A stretch of 64,000 bases of DNA from Alcaligenes faecalis (GCF_002443155.1 NZ_CP023667.1:496001-560000); one strand, 5' to 3'. Counted from the stretch's first letter, positions 27,786 to 37,703 are shown. Made by a program: numbers and translations. The notes: generated by a model from the letters alone, not told the origin.

Positions 27786-28418
27786 TTAAGGAGCCAGTCG
27801 GCTCACCTGCCAGTCAGATTGGTCCTTGCGGTCGAACACCAGCCGGTCGTGCAGGCGTGAGGCACGGCCTTGCCAGAATTCGACATGGTCTGGAGTCAGT
27901 CGGAAGCCACCCCAGTGTTCAGGGCGGGCGGGATGTTCACCTAAGCTTTCAGTGTACTGCTTGGCACGGGCATCCAGCTCTGCGCGGCTGATGGGCTGGC
28001 TTTGTGGCGAGGCCCAGGCACCAATGCGCGAGCCCAGAGGACGGCTGTGAAAGTATTCGTCGGACTCGGTCGCACTGATGCGGCTGATGCGGCCTTCAAA
28101 ACGCACCTGGCGTTGCATGGAGGCCCAGAAAAAGGACAGGCTGGCCCACGGGTTCTGGTCCAGATCCGTGCCCTTGCGAGACGCGTAATTGGTAAAGAAC
28201 ACCAGACCTTGCTCGTCGTACCCCTTGAGCAGGACCACACGCGCCGAAGGGCGGCCTTCCGCGTTCACGGTGGCCAGCGTCATCGCCGTGGGTTCGACTT
28301 CCTTCAGTTCAATCGCCTGATCCAGCCAGCGTTGAAATTGCTGGCGAGGATCGGCACAGAGTTCGTTTTCGCTCAGCGAAAAGCGTTCGTATTCGTTACG
28401 AAAATCAGCAAGGGACAT
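27786..28418 (-). CDS. pdxH: Pyridoxamine/pyridoxine 5'-phosphate oxidase
   Basis: FMN enzyme making pyridoxal phosphate. The 210-residue length is standard. It has the FMN-binding segment RVVLLKGYDEQGLVFFTNY, the RQVRFEG strand, the PxGSRIGAWAS loop and the C-terminal PDHVEFWQGRASRLHDR segment that binds the PLP phosphate. PLP is required by the nearby class IV aminotransferase PabC. Confidence 0.95.
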   Translation of the reverse strand: MSLADFRNEYERFSLSENELCADPRQQFQRWLDQAIELKEVEPTAMTLATVNAEGRPSARVVLLKGYDEQGLVFFTNYASRKGTDLDQNPWASLSFFWASMQRQVRFEGRISRISATESDEYFHSRPLGSRIGAWASPQSQPISRAELDARAKQYTESLGEHPARPEHWGGFRLTPDHVEFWQGRASRLHDRLVFDRKDQSDWQVSRLAP

Positions 28419-28427
28419 GAGGCGCTC

Positions 28428-29099
28428 TTAGGCTTGTTGAGGATTAAGCAGTGCAGTCTGGCTCTGTAGTAATTGAACCACTGATTGCAGGCGTTTATCC
28501 AGAATTTTAGAGCGTTGCAGCGCCGAGGCGGTTTCCATGACGTATTCAATGCAAGGGCCATTGGTTCCCTGGGCCGAATACACCACTTGCCGCAGCTGTT
28601 CGTCCGGCATGCGGGGCACGTAAGCGTCGGTCTTGCGGTTCATGGTAAAGACCAGGGCGCGAATATCGCCCTGGCTGGTGCGGCAGCGCAACCAGCGGGG
28701 AATATAGGCACCGCTGGGCATTTCGCGCAGCCATAGAGCATCGAAGACCTTGGGCACGCTTTCGGCGGGAATACGGAAAGCCATGCCCCGGCAAGAACCA
28801 CCTACATCCAGCCCAAAGACCAGACCGGGCTGCTCGGGCGTGCCGCGGTTGATACGTGACCACAAGCACAGCGCCCGGTGGTAACCGCGCAGCAAGGCCT
28901 GGCGCTGCTCGGCAAATTCAAAATCGGGACGCCAGATCAGGGAGCCGTAGCCATAGACCCACAGGTCCTGTTTTTCACACCACTGCGCCTCTTCCAGGGA
29001 TTGACGCAAAGAGGCGTTGCGCTCTTCGTCAGTCAGGACACGAAAGCTGCACGGTGTGGGTACGGCGGAAGGTGAGGCGGAAATAGAATCGATGTTCAC
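28428..29099 (-). CDS. chaC: Gamma-glutamylcyclotransferase, ChaC family
   Basis: Cleaves glutathione to 5-oxoproline and Cys-Gly in the cytoplasm. The 223-residue protein shows the ChaC signature VYGYGSLIWRPDF, with the substrate loop YGSL, then RGYHRALCLWS, and ESVPKVFDALWLREM with acidic residues in the catalytic region. It lies nine bases upstream of pdxH on the same strand. The 252 bases between it and tcdA are the divergent promoter region, in which I see no gene. Confidence 0.9.
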   Translation of the reverse strand: MNIDSISASPSAVPTPCSFRVLTDEERNASLRQSLEEAQWCEKQDLWVYGYGSLIWRPDFEFAEQRQALLRGYHRALCLWSRINRGTPEQPGLVFGLDVGGSCRGMAFRIPAESVPKVFDALWLREMPSGAYIPRWLRCRTSQGDIRALVFTMNRKTDAYVPRMPDEQLRQVVYSAQGTNGPCIEYVMETASALQRSKILDKRLQSVVQLLQSQTALLNPQQA

Positions 29100-29351
29100 G
29101 GCAAAAAGGGGTGGTAAGCCAAAATCACAGATGCTTGAAACCTATGACAATTGTAGAGCAAGCACAGTCCACTGTAGCGGGCTTTGCTGCTGATAACTAA
29201 GGAAAAATACTAATTTGCTTATATGAGTGTTGCTATTTGGCAGAGCACAGTCAAGCCACCAGGGCATAAGGCCTGCTTCGCGGGCTGGGCAGGCGAAATT
29301 AGACGTAGAATTAACGGGTTTGGCCGCATGGGCCGGTGATGGACAGATTGC

Positions 29352-30152
29352 ATGACAGAGCAGCACAACATGGATGCCGAACGCCGCTTCGGTGGTTTGG
29401 ATCGTTTGTATGGAGCCGGAGCGCGTGAGCGTCTGGCGGCCGCCCATGTGATGGTGGCGGGTATCGGGGGCGTAGGCACCTGGGCGGTGGAGGCTTTGGC
29501 CCGTTCTGCTGTGGGCCGGATTACCTTGATTGATCTGGATAATATTGCCGAATCCAATATCAACCGCCAACTGCCTGCTCTGGACAGCACCCTGGGCATG
29601 GCCAAGATTGAAGCCATGGCCCAGCGCATTGCGCAGATCAATCCACACTGCCAGCTGCAATTGATTGAGGACTTTGTTACCGAGGACAATGCAGCCAGCC
29701 TGATGGAGCAGCGTCCCGATGTGTTTCTGGATTGTACCGACCAGGCCAGCGCCAAGATCGCCCTGATCTTGCAGGCCAAGCGTTGCAAGGTGCCGCTGTT
29801 GAGTTGTGGTGGGGCAGGTGGCAAGACCGACCCGCTGAGCTTGCGCCGGGGAGATTTGTCGGTGGCACGCCATGATGCGTTACTGGGCAAGCTGCGTCAG
29901 ATTCTGCGCAAGCAGCATGGCTTCGCGCGTGGCAGCGATGCCCAGGGCCGTGCCCTGAAGCGTGTGTCCCGCATGGGGGTGGATTGCTTGTGGTTCGAGC
30001 AGGAAACCCGCCTGCCACAAAACTGGACCCAGGCTGAAGACGGTGCCCTGCAAGGGTTGGCCTGTGCAGGCTATGGCTCCGGAGTGACGATTACGGCCAG
30101 CATGGGGATGCAGGCCGCCGACTACGCCTTAAACCGGATTCTGAACCAGTAA
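29352..30152 (+). CDS. tcdA: tRNA threonylcarbamoyladenosine dehydratase
   Basis: Cyclises t6A37 in tRNA to ct6A using ATP. The 266-residue E1-like protein has the nucleotide-binding GIGGVGTWAVEALARS, the acidic DLDNIAESNINRQ strand and the DCTDQASAK loop. It acts downstream of TsaC (17.8 kb). Its 3' end overlaps the 3' end of convergent pabC by 24 bases. Confidence 0.94.
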   Translation: MTEQHNMDAERRFGGLDRLYGAGARERLAAAHVMVAGIGGVGTWAVEALARSAVGRITLIDLDNIAESNINRQLPALDSTLGMAKIEAMAQRIAQINPHCQLQLIEDFVTEDNAASLMEQRPDVFLDCTDQASAKIALILQAKRCKVPLLSCGGAGGKTDPLSLRRGDLSVARHDALLGKLRQILRKQHGFARGSDAQGRALKRVSRMGVDCLWFEQETRLPQNWTQAEDGALQGLACAGYGSGVTITASMGMQAADYALNRILNQ

Positions 30153-30779
30153 GGCGTTCTGCCAGCCGCGCAGGGCGTTCGAAACACGAATCGCCCGTGC
30201 ATGCAGCAAGTCATCCAGAAAAAGCTCCGTTTCACGGGCCAGACCGCCATTCAGAAGCGCCTGTCGTTGCACGCCAGGCAGGAGCCAGCCTTGTGCGGGT
30301 GGTGTCCACCAATGACCCTGCTCATCCTGGATATAGATATTGCTGCGGCTGCCTTCGCAAACCCGGCTTTGCGTATCCAGAAAAATCACATCAAAGAGTT
30401 GGGGATGCTTTTCCAGCAGGGCAGCGGCGTCCTGATACCAGGGGCGATGCGTGGTCTTGTGGGAAAGCAGCGGATCCTGAGCTGGCAGAGGGGTCTTGGA
30501 CAGGCACAGTTGCAATGGCCCTTCCAGAGCGGCCAAGGCCTGTGCCTCGGCCTTCGCACTGGCTTTTGCGTTCCATAGAATGCGTAGCCGCAAGGGAGTA
30601 TTGACGGGAGCCTGGCCCAGCGCCGTATGCATGGCTTGCAGCCAGGTCTGGGCGTCCCAGTCGTAGCCCAGTTCCGCGCAACTGCGCGCCACGCGTTCCA
30701 GGTGCAGTTCCAGCAGGGGGATCTGGCCGTCCGCGTCTACCCGCAAGGTTTCTATCAATTCAGGTTTGCTTTGGCTCAT
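30129..30779 (-). CDS. pabC: Class IV aminotransferase, probable aminodeoxychorismate lyase
   Basis: PLP enzyme releasing 4-aminobenzoate and pyruvate from aminodeoxychorismate for folate. The 216-residue protein is shorter than E. coli PabC (269) and resembles the C-terminal domain of PabB-PabC fusion proteins. The PLP lysine is in LSHKTTHRPWY, and the phosphate-binding turn is CEGSRSNIY. It directly follows pabB (ten-base gap) at the end of the uvrA-pabB-pabC run, which supports the role. The 3' end overlaps tcdA. Confidence 0.85.
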   Translation of the reverse strand: MSQSKPELIETLRVDADGQIPLLELHLERVARSCAELGYDWDAQTWLQAMHTALGQAPVNTPLRLRILWNAKASAKAEAQALAALEGPLQLCLSKTPLPAQDPLLSHKTTHRPWYQDAAALLEKHPQLFDVIFLDTQSRVCEGSRSNIYIQDEQGHWWTPPAQGWLLPGVQRQALLNGGLARETELFLDDLLHARAIRVSNALRGWQNALLVQNPV

Positions 30780-30789
30780 GATGCTGCCT

Positions 30790-31902
30790 TTAAGTCAGTG
30801 TTACAGGGGCCTGCAAGACACGTGCTTTCCACAAGCACTCCAACCATTCCTGGTCCGGGTCCGAGTCCAGCACAATGCCACCGCCCACGCCAAACCTTCC
30901 TTGGCCGTGATTGTCCAGTTCCAGACTGCGGATGCTGACATTCAGGGACAGATCGCCCTGGGGGCTGAGATAACCCACCGAGCCGCAGTAAATACCGCGT
31001 CGCTGCGTTTCCAGCTGACGTATGCATTGCATGGCGGCCAGCTTGGGGGCGCCGGTAATCGAACCACAGGGGAACAGGGCGCGCAGCAGGGTCTCCAGGC
31101 TGCAGTCTGGATCTACCTCTGCCTGAATGCTGGAGGTCATGGTCCAGACCGAGGCATATTGCTCTACATCGAACAGGCTGGTGGTTTGTACAGTGCCGGT
31201 GCGGGCTACCTGACCCAGATCGTTGCGCAGCAAATCCACAATCATCAGGTTTTCAGCCCGGTCTTTCAGGCTGCTTTGCAGCTCCTGGGCGTTTTTCTGA
31301 TCTTGAACAGGGTCGGTATCGCGCGGGCGTGTGCCTTTCATGGGGCGGGTCCGAACGGTGCTGCCACGTTTTTCCAGAAACAGTTCAGGCGAAAGCGACA
31401 GGATATGACGATCACCCAAATCCAGATACGCAGCGTAGGCTACCGGGTGACGGCTGGCCAGTGCGGTATAGAGATCACGCGGTGCCATGCCGGTTTGAAT
31501 GCTCAGCGGCATGGTGTAGTTGATCTGGTAAAAATCCCCGGCTTGCAAGCCTTGCTGAACCTGGGCCAGAGCATCCCGATAGTCTTGCTGACTGATTTGC
31601 AGGCTGACTTTCAACTCGGGCTTTGCCTGACCATCCCATAAAGCCACTTCCTGCGCCTGCTCAAACACCAGCGCGTTCAGGGGAGCATGGGTCGCCGCCT
31701 CTCGAGCAGGCAGACGGGGTTCGAACAGCTCGGCCAGTTCGTAGTCCAGTGCCAGGGCCACCCAGTGACCGGCCTGTCGAGCCTGTTCGATTTTTTCAAA
31801 AGCAGTACTTAAGTCTTCAGGGCTACGAGCCTGGATATGGCCCAGGTAGCCCTGCATTTCCAGCGCATAGCCTTTTAGTCTGTCTTCAAATCGGCCATAC
31901 AT
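30790..31902 (-). CDS. pabB: Aminodeoxychorismate synthase component I
   Basis: Aminates chorismate to 4-amino-4-deoxychorismate with ammonia from a PabA glutaminase. The 370-residue protein lacks much of the N-terminal domain of E. coli PabB (453) but keeps the chorismate-binding core: SLSPELFLE, the catalytic-lysine TRPMKGTRPR, RAENLMIVDLLRNDLG, LFPCGSITGAPK and FGVGGGIVLDSDP. The ATG lies inside the 3' end of uvrA (28-base overlap), which suggests coupled translation. No pabA is in the window. Confidence 0.93.
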   Translation of the reverse strand: MYGRFEDRLKGYALEMQGYLGHIQARSPEDLSTAFEKIEQARQAGHWVALALDYELAELFEPRLPAREAATHAPLNALVFEQAQEVALWDGQAKPELKVSLQISQQDYRDALAQVQQGLQAGDFYQINYTMPLSIQTGMAPRDLYTALASRHPVAYAAYLDLGDRHILSLSPELFLEKRGSTVRTRPMKGTRPRDTDPVQDQKNAQELQSSLKDRAENLMIVDLLRNDLGQVARTGTVQTTSLFDVEQYASVWTMTSSIQAEVDPDCSLETLLRALFPCGSITGAPKLAAMQCIRQLETQRRGIYCGSVGYLSPQGDLSLNVSIRSLELDNHGQGRFGVGGGIVLDSDPDQEWLECLWKARVLQAPVTLT

Positions 31903-34900
31903 GCGCCGTGTTCCTTTAAAAATTCCGCCAGGGCCATGCCGGTATGCGAGGCACGGTTGGCTTGTACCTGATCCGGGGTGCCCTGCACCACCAGCCTGCC
32001 GCCGCCCGAGCCGCCTTCGGGGCCCAGATCGACAATCCAGTCTGCTTCGGCAATCAAATCCAGATTATGCTCAATCACCAGCACGGTATGACCGGCATCA
32101 ACCAGTCGGTGCAGCACCACAATCAGCTTTTCCACATCCGCCATGGACAGGCCCACGCTAGGCTCATCCAGCACGTATAGGGTGTGTGGAGCCTTGTAGG
32201 CGCGGCCGGTACGGGTCAGACCTTCGTCCAGGCGAGCCTTGACCAGTTCGCTGACCAGCTTGACGCGCTGCGCCTCGCCACCGGACAGGGTGGGGGAGGG
32301 CTGACCCAAAGTCAGATAACCCAGGCCCACGCTTTGCATCAGCTGCAGGGGGCGCAATATTTTAGGATGTGCGGCAAAGTATTCAACCGCCTCATCCACA
32401 TCCATTTGCAAAAGCTGACCGGCGGAGACGTCGCGCCAGGTCACCGCCAGTGTTTCGGGATTGAAGCGCTGGCCGTGGCAGGCGTCACAAGGCACTTTCA
32501 CGTCCGGCAGGAAGCTCATTTCCAGGGTGCGCATGCCCTGGCCTTCGCACAAGGGGCAGCGGCCATCGCCGGTGTTAAAGGAGAAGCGTGAGGCGCTCCA
32601 GCCGCGCAGGCGCGCATCGTTGGTGTTGGCAAACAGTTTGCGTACCTCGTCCCAGAAGCCGATATAGGTGGCTGGGCAGGAGCGGGGGGTTTTGCCAATC
32701 GGGGTCTGGTCCACTTCCAGCACGCGGTCCAGGCTTTCCCAGCCGCTGATGCTGGAACAACCCTGCCACACCGGTTTTTCTTTGCTGCCGACAACGCGCT
32801 GCAAATTATCCAGCAGCACATCGCGGGCAAAGGTGGATTTACCGGAACCCGACACGCCTGTCACCAGACTGAGCTTGCCCAGCGGAATACCGGCCTGGAC
32901 CTTGTTCAGGTTATGCAAGCTGGCATCGTGCACCGTCAGCATGGGCGCATCGGCCTGGACCGGACGGCGTGCCTGCATGGGGTGTTTGAGGGGCTCGCGC
33001 AGATAGCGGCCAGTCAGGGAATTGGGGTTGGCCTCGATTTCTGCCAGTGTGCCCTGGGCGATGACTTCACCGCCGCGTTTACCGGCACCGGGGCCCATAT
33101 CAATAATGTGCTGGGCACGGCGTATGGTGTCTTCATCGTGTTCGACAACCACTAGCGTATTGCCATTGCCTTCCAGGCGCGCCATGGCGTTCAGCAGAAT
33201 CTGGTTGTCACGCGGGTGCAGGCCAATGGTGGGTTCGTCCAGCACGTAGCAGACACCCTGCAGGTTTGAGCCCAACTGGGCGGCCAGACGGATACGCTGG
33301 GCCTCGCCACCCGACAAGGTGGGGGCAGCACGATCCAGCGCCAGATACCCCAGGCCCACTTCGTGCATGAAGTCCAGACGGCTGCGTATCTCGTTCAGAA
33401 TGTCGCGCGCAATATCGGCTTCGCGACCACTCATGTTCAGGCTGCCAAAAAAGGTCTGTGCTTCGTCCACAGGCAAACCGGCCAGCTTGGCAATGGATTG
33501 GTCGCGCCATTCAAATGCCAGAGAGACCGGGTTCAAGCGCTGGCCGTGGCAGCTTGGGCATTCCACGGCTTCGCCGTCGTAGCCGTTGTTCCAGCTGTTT
33601 TCCTCGCCCGTTTGTTCCTGATCGAAGCCGGTCAGCTTCAAGCCCGTACCAAAGCAGTCCTTGCACCAGCCGTGCTTGGAGTTGTAGGAGAACATGCGTG
33701 GGTCCGGCTCGGGGAAGCTGGTGCCGCAGCAGGGGCAGGCCCGTTTGACGGAGAAATGTTGCTGGCTGGCATTGGACAGCGGTTGACCTTGTCGGCGTTG
33801 CTCCAGCGACATGGAACCCGATGGCGTCAGGGGAGCCAGCACACTGAAGGAGCCGTGACCCAGTTCCAGCGCTTCGCGTATGGCTTGGCGCAGTTGCAGT
33901 TCGTGGCGTGGATCAATAATCAGGTCGGCCACTGGCAGTTCCAGCGTGTGTTCGCTGTAACGGTCCAGACGGGGCCAAGGGTTGACGGGGATGAACTCGC
34001 CATCCACACGCAAATGGGTGTAGCCCTTGCCCTGCGCCCATTTGGCCAGGTCGGTGTAGTAACCCTTGCGAGCGGTGACCAGCGGAGCCAGCAAACCAAT
34101 ATGCTCACCCTTGTGATCACGCAGCAGTTGTGCGGCGATTTGCTCGGCGGTCTGCGGGGCCACAGGTACGTGGCAGTCCGGGCAGTACTGGGTGGCCAGC
34201 TTCACATACAGCAAGCGCAGGAAGTGGTGGATTTCCGTCATGGTGGCCACGGTGGACTTGCGACCCCCGCGGCTGGTGCGCTGCTCAATGGCAACGGTAG
34301 GCGGAATACCGTAAATCGCGTCTACATCAGGCTGACCGGCAGGCTGCACAATCGCACGTGCATAGGCGTTCAGGGACTCCAGGTAGCGGCGCTGACCTTC
34401 GTTAAACAGAATGTCGAAGGCCAGGGTCGATTTGCCCGAACCGGATACGCCCGTCACGACTGTGAAGGTGTTGTGCGGGATGTGCACCGAGATATTCTTC
34501 AGATTGTGCTCGCGCGCATTCAGGATGGCGATCTGGCCATCGTTGCTGCCGCCGGAGCTGACCTGGTAGTCCACCTCGGGCTCCTGGAACAGGGCCGAGC
34601 CCTTGCCCAGAATGGCTTGCTCATACTCTTTCAAGGCATGGCCAGTGTGCGATTGCTCCAGCGCCATGATGTCGCCAGGCGTACCCGCGCCCAGCAATTG
34701 ACCGCCATGCTCGCCACCTTCAGGGCCTAGATCAATAATCCAGTCTGCCGCGCGGATCAGGTCCAGATTGTGCTCAATAATCAGCAGGCTGTGACCGGCG
34801 GCCAGCAGCTTGCGGAAGGCGCGCATCAGGCGGGCAATATCGTCAAAGTGCAGGCCGGTAGTGGGCTCGTCAAACAGGAACAGATTGCCTTTCTTGGCAA

Positions 34901-37574
34901 CTTTCACCTGGCTTAGACGGGTGCGCGAGGCCTGGGCCAGATAAGCCGCCAGTTTCAAGCGCTGTGCCTCACCGCCCGAGAGTGTGGGCACAGGCTGGCC
35001 CAGTTTCAGGTAATCCAGACCCACATCGGCCAGTGGCGCCAGGCCGGTTTGCACATCGCGCAGGCCTTCAAAGAACTCCATGGCCTGATGTACGGTCATG
35101 TCCAGTACCTCGTCAATCGAGGCGCTGCGACCAAAGTGTTCGATACGCACTTCCAGCACTTCGGGGCGGAAGCGCTTGCCATCGCAATCCGGACAGCGCA
35201 GGTACACATCGGACAGGAACTGCATTTCGATATGTTCAAAGCCTGTGCCGCCGCAAGTTGGACAGCGGCCATCGCCACTATTGAAGCTGAAGGTGCCGGG
35301 CGTGTAGCTACGTTCTTTGGACAGCGGGGCCTGGGCGAAGAGCTTGCGGATAGGGTCAAAGGCACCGACATAGCTGGCCGGGTTGGAGCGGGCCGTCTTG
35401 CCAATAGGCGTCTGGTCCACCATCACCACTTCGGCAATCTGCTCGGCACCCAGCAGGGCACCGTAAGGGCCAGGGGCTTCCGTTGGTTTGCCTTGTTGTT
35501 TCAGGATGGCCGGGTAGAGCACGTCCTGAATCAGCGTGGATTTGCCCGAGCCGGAGACGCCCGTCACGCAGACCAGACGGCCCAGTGGAATGGACACCGA
35601 GATATGGCGCAGATTGTGCGCGCTGACGTCTTCCAGCAGCAGGCGGGGCGTGTTTTCGGCCACCGGCATAGGGCGGGGCGATTCGATGCTGAGCTCGCCA
35701 CTCAGGTAGCGGCCTGTCAGCGTTTCCGCGCCGCGCAAGGCTTGGGGCGAACCATCAAACAGAATCTGACCGCCACGCTCGCCAGGGCCGGGTCCCATGT
35801 CCAGAATACGGTCGGCTGCCACCATCACTTGCGGGTCGTGCTCGACCACGACCAGCGTGTTGCCGTTGCCGCGCAGACGGTGCATCACTTCAATAATGCG
35901 GTGCATGTCGCGCGGGTGCAGGCCAATCGAGGGCTCATCCAGCACGAACAGGGTGTTCACCAGCGAGGTGCCCAGCGCTGTGGTCAGGTTGATACGTTGC
36001 ACTTCACCGCCAGACAGGGTGCGGCTTTGGCGGTCCAGGGACAAATAGGACAGGCCTACATCGCACAGATAATCCAGGCGGGACAGGGTTTCTTTCAGGA
36101 GCAGGTCAATGGCCGCATCGCGCGCGTCGCCAAAGTGCAGGCCACGGAAGAAGGTACGTACATGCTCAATAGGCAGGCGCATCAGGTCGGGGACGCTCAG
36201 GCCGGGCATGGCATCCAGTTGCTCGCGCAGCCAGTTGGAATGCACGGGCATGAAGCGTGGATAGCGAGAGTCGGCGGGGGCTGCCTGATCACCCACGCGC
36301 CACAGGCTGGCTTCGGGTTTCAGACGAGAGCCTGCGCAGGCCGGGCAGGTGGTGTAGCTGCGGTATTTGGACAGCAGTACACGCACGTGCATCTTGTAAG
36401 CGCGCGATTCCAGCCAGTCGAAAAAGCGCTGTGCGCCGTACCACTGGGTTTTCCAGGCCTGATTGCCGCCTTTCCAGTCCGGGGTGCCGTTAATCACCCA
36501 GTCGCGCTCTTCCTGGCTCAAGTCCTTCCAGGGCACGCTCAGACGTACACCGGCCGCCGGAGCGTAGCGCTCCATCTCGACCTGACATTCTTTGTAGCTG
36601 GCTGTCTGCCAAGGGCGGATCGCACCTTCAAGCAGGCTTTTGCTGGGGTCGGGAACGACCAGACCGTAATCAATGCCCATCACGCGGCCAAAGCCACGGC
36701 AGGACTCACACGCACCCAGGGGCGAGTTGAAGGAGAAGGTGCTGGCAACCGGCGTGCTGTATTCAATATCGCACTGGGCACAGTGCAGGCCCTGGCTGAA
36801 ACGCCAGGCGGTTTCCGGGCCATCGGCACTGGCCGAGGCATACACCGTCAACTTGCCCTGGCCGTGGCGCAAGGCCGCTTCGATAGCTTCCATGAAACGT
36901 TCCGGCTCGACCGTGCTGGCACGGAAGCGGTCCTGAATCACATAAAGAAGCTTTTGTTCTGTAGGAGCGGCTTTGCTGCTTTTGCCCTTTTTCGTGCTGC
37001 TGGGCGTGATGGATTGGGTTTCTTCGTGGTGCAGGCGGGTGTAGCCCTGCTGATGCAGCAAGGTTTCAATCTCTTGTTGCGTGAAGTTGGCTGGAACCTT
37101 GACGGCAAAAGTCAGGACAAGACGTGGATCGTCGTGGTCCACCGCCAACTGGCGAATCTGCTTGGCGATGCTGTCGGCATTGTCACGGCGCACAGGCTGG
37201 GCGCACTGGCGGCAATACAGCTCGCCCAGCCGGGCGTACAGCAGCTTGATGTAATCGTTCAGCTCCGTCATGGTGCCCACGGTACTGCGCGAGTTGCGCA
37301 CCGGGTTCACCTGGTCAATGGCAATGGCGGGCAGAATGCCTTCAATGCGATCGACCTGGGGCTTGTCCATGCGGTCCAGGAACTGGCGCGCATAAGGGGA
37401 GAAGGTTTCTACATAGCGTCGTTGGCCTTCTGCATACAGAGTGTCAAAGGCCAGCGAACTTTTGCCTGAACCTGAAACGCCGGTAATAACCAGTAACTCG
37501 CCCGTTTTGATACGTACATTCAGGTTTTTCAGAGTGTTCTGGCGGGCGCCAAAAATGCGAATTTCTGAGCTCAT
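31875..37574 (-). CDS. uvrA: Double-length UvrA-like protein (two tandem UvrA units in one chain)
   Basis: UvrA finds DNA lesions for nucleotide excision repair as an ATP-driven dimer with UvrB. This chain is 1,899 residues, about twice the usual 940. It holds four ABC nucleotide sites: Walker A motifs (GVSGSGKS) near residues 32, 668, 1040 and 1571, each with its own signature (LSGGEVQRI, LSGGEAQRLKL, LSGGEAQRIRL, LSGGEAQRVKL). Several CxxC zinc pairs are present in both halves. The units join near residue 990 through a Gly/Ser-rich linker. A UvrA dimer may thus be covalently fused. The ATG at 37574 begins the conserved IRIFGARQNTLKNL; an in-frame ATG 60 bases upstream is less likely. Such proteins are known in Bordetella-like betaproteobacteria, usually beside a normal uvrA, so its repair role is inferred. 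Confidence 0.92.
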   Translation of the reverse strand: MSSEIRIFGARQNTLKNLNVRIKTGELLVITGVSGSGKSSLAFDTLYAEGQRRYVETFSPYARQFLDRMDKPQVDRIEGILPAIAIDQVNPVRNSRSTVGTMTELNDYIKLLYARLGELYCRQCAQPVRRDNADSIAKQIRQLAVDHDDPRLVLTFAVKVPANFTQQEIETLLHQQGYTRLHHEETQSITPSSTKKGKSSKAAPTEQKLLYVIQDRFRASTVEPERFMEAIEAALRHGQGKLTVYASASADGPETAWRFSQGLHCAQCDIEYSTPVASTFSFNSPLGACESCRGFGRVMGIDYGLVVPDPSKSLLEGAIRPWQTASYKECQVEMERYAPAAGVRLSVPWKDLSQEERDWVINGTPDWKGGNQAWKTQWYGAQRFFDWLESRAYKMHVRVLLSKYRSYTTCPACAGSRLKPEASLWRVGDQAAPADSRYPRFMPVHSNWLREQLDAMPGLSVPDLMRLPIEHVRTFFRGLHFGDARDAAIDLLLKETLSRLDYLCDVGLSYLSLDRQSRTLSGGEVQRINLTTALGTSLVNTLFVLDEPSIGLHPRDMHRIIEVMHRLRGNGNTLVVVEHDPQVMVAADRILDMGPGPGERGGQILFDGSPQALRGAETLTGRYLSGELSIESPRPMPVAENTPRLLLEDVSAHNLRHISVSIPLGRLVCVTGVSGSGKSTLIQDVLYPAILKQQGKPTEAPGPYGALLGAEQIAEVVMVDQTPIGKTARSNPASYVGAFDPIRKLFAQAPLSKERSYTPGTFSFNSGDGRCPTCGGTGFEHIEMQFLSDVYLRCPDCDGKRFRPEVLEVRIEHFGRSASIDEVLDMTVHQAMEFFEGLRDVQTGLAPLADVGLDYLKLGQPVPTLSGGEAQRLKLAAYLAQASRTRLSQVKVAKKGNLFLFDEPTTGLHFDDIARLMRAFRKLLAAGHSLLIIEHNLDLIRAADWIIDLGPEGGEHGGQLLGAGTPGDIMALEQSHTGHALKEYEQAILGKGSALFQEPEVDYQVSSGGSNDGQIAILNAREHNLKNISVHIPHNTFTVVTGVSGSGKSTLAFDILFNEGQRRYLESLNAYARAIVQPAGQPDVDAIYGIPPTVAIEQRTSRGGRKSTVATMTEIHHFLRLLYVKLATQYCPDCHVPVAPQTAEQIAAQLLRDHKGEHIGLLAPLVTARKGYYTDLAKWAQGKGYTHLRVDGEFIPVNPWPRLDRYSEHTLELPVADLIIDPRHELQLRQAIREALELGHGSFSVLAPLTPSGSMSLEQRRQGQPLSNASQQHFSVKRACPCCGTSFPEPDPRMFSYNSKHGWCKDCFGTGLKLTGFDQEQTGEENSWNNGYDGEAVECPSCHGQRLNPVSLAFEWRDQSIAKLAGLPVDEAQTFFGSLNMSGREADIARDILNEIRSRLDFMHEVGLGYLALDRAAPTLSGGEAQRIRLAAQLGSNLQGVCYVLDEPTIGLHPRDNQILLNAMARLEGNGNTLVVVEHDEDTIRRAQHIIDMGPGAGKRGGEVIAQGTLAEIEANPNSLTGRYLREPLKHPMQARRPVQADAPMLTVHDASLHNLNKVQAGIPLGKLSLVTGVSGSGKSTFARDVLLDNLQRVVGSKEKPVWQGCSSISGWESLDRVLEVDQTPIGKTPRSCPATYIGFWDEVRKLFANTNDARLRGWSASRFSFNTGDGRCPLCEGQGMRTLEMSFLPDVKVPCDACHGQRFNPETLAVTWRDVSAGQLLQMDVDEAVEYFAAHPKILRPLQLMQSVGLGYLTLGQPSPTLSGGEAQRVKLVSELVKARLDEGLTRTGRAYKAPHTLYVLDEPSVGLSMADVEKLIVVLHRLVDAGHTVLVIEHNLDLIAEADWIVDLGPEGGSGGGRLVVQGTPDQVQANRASHTGMALAEFLKEHGACMADLKTD

Positions 37575-37703
37575 GGCAAGGTCGGCTTTCTGGAGAGGGC
37601 AGAGTAGGGAAGCGGCAGCGAAAAGGCCTGTCAAACAGGCCCCATGCGCCAGTGAGAGCGGTACACGCCAGCAAGGTGTTGCCAGGGATGCACACTCTAG
37701 CCT

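Noticed and set aside
35049..37469. 806-codon plus-strand frame opposite the double uvrA
   Set aside because: Antisense shadow; repeated Gln/His/Gly content mirrors the uvrA codons and no start signal or family is seen.
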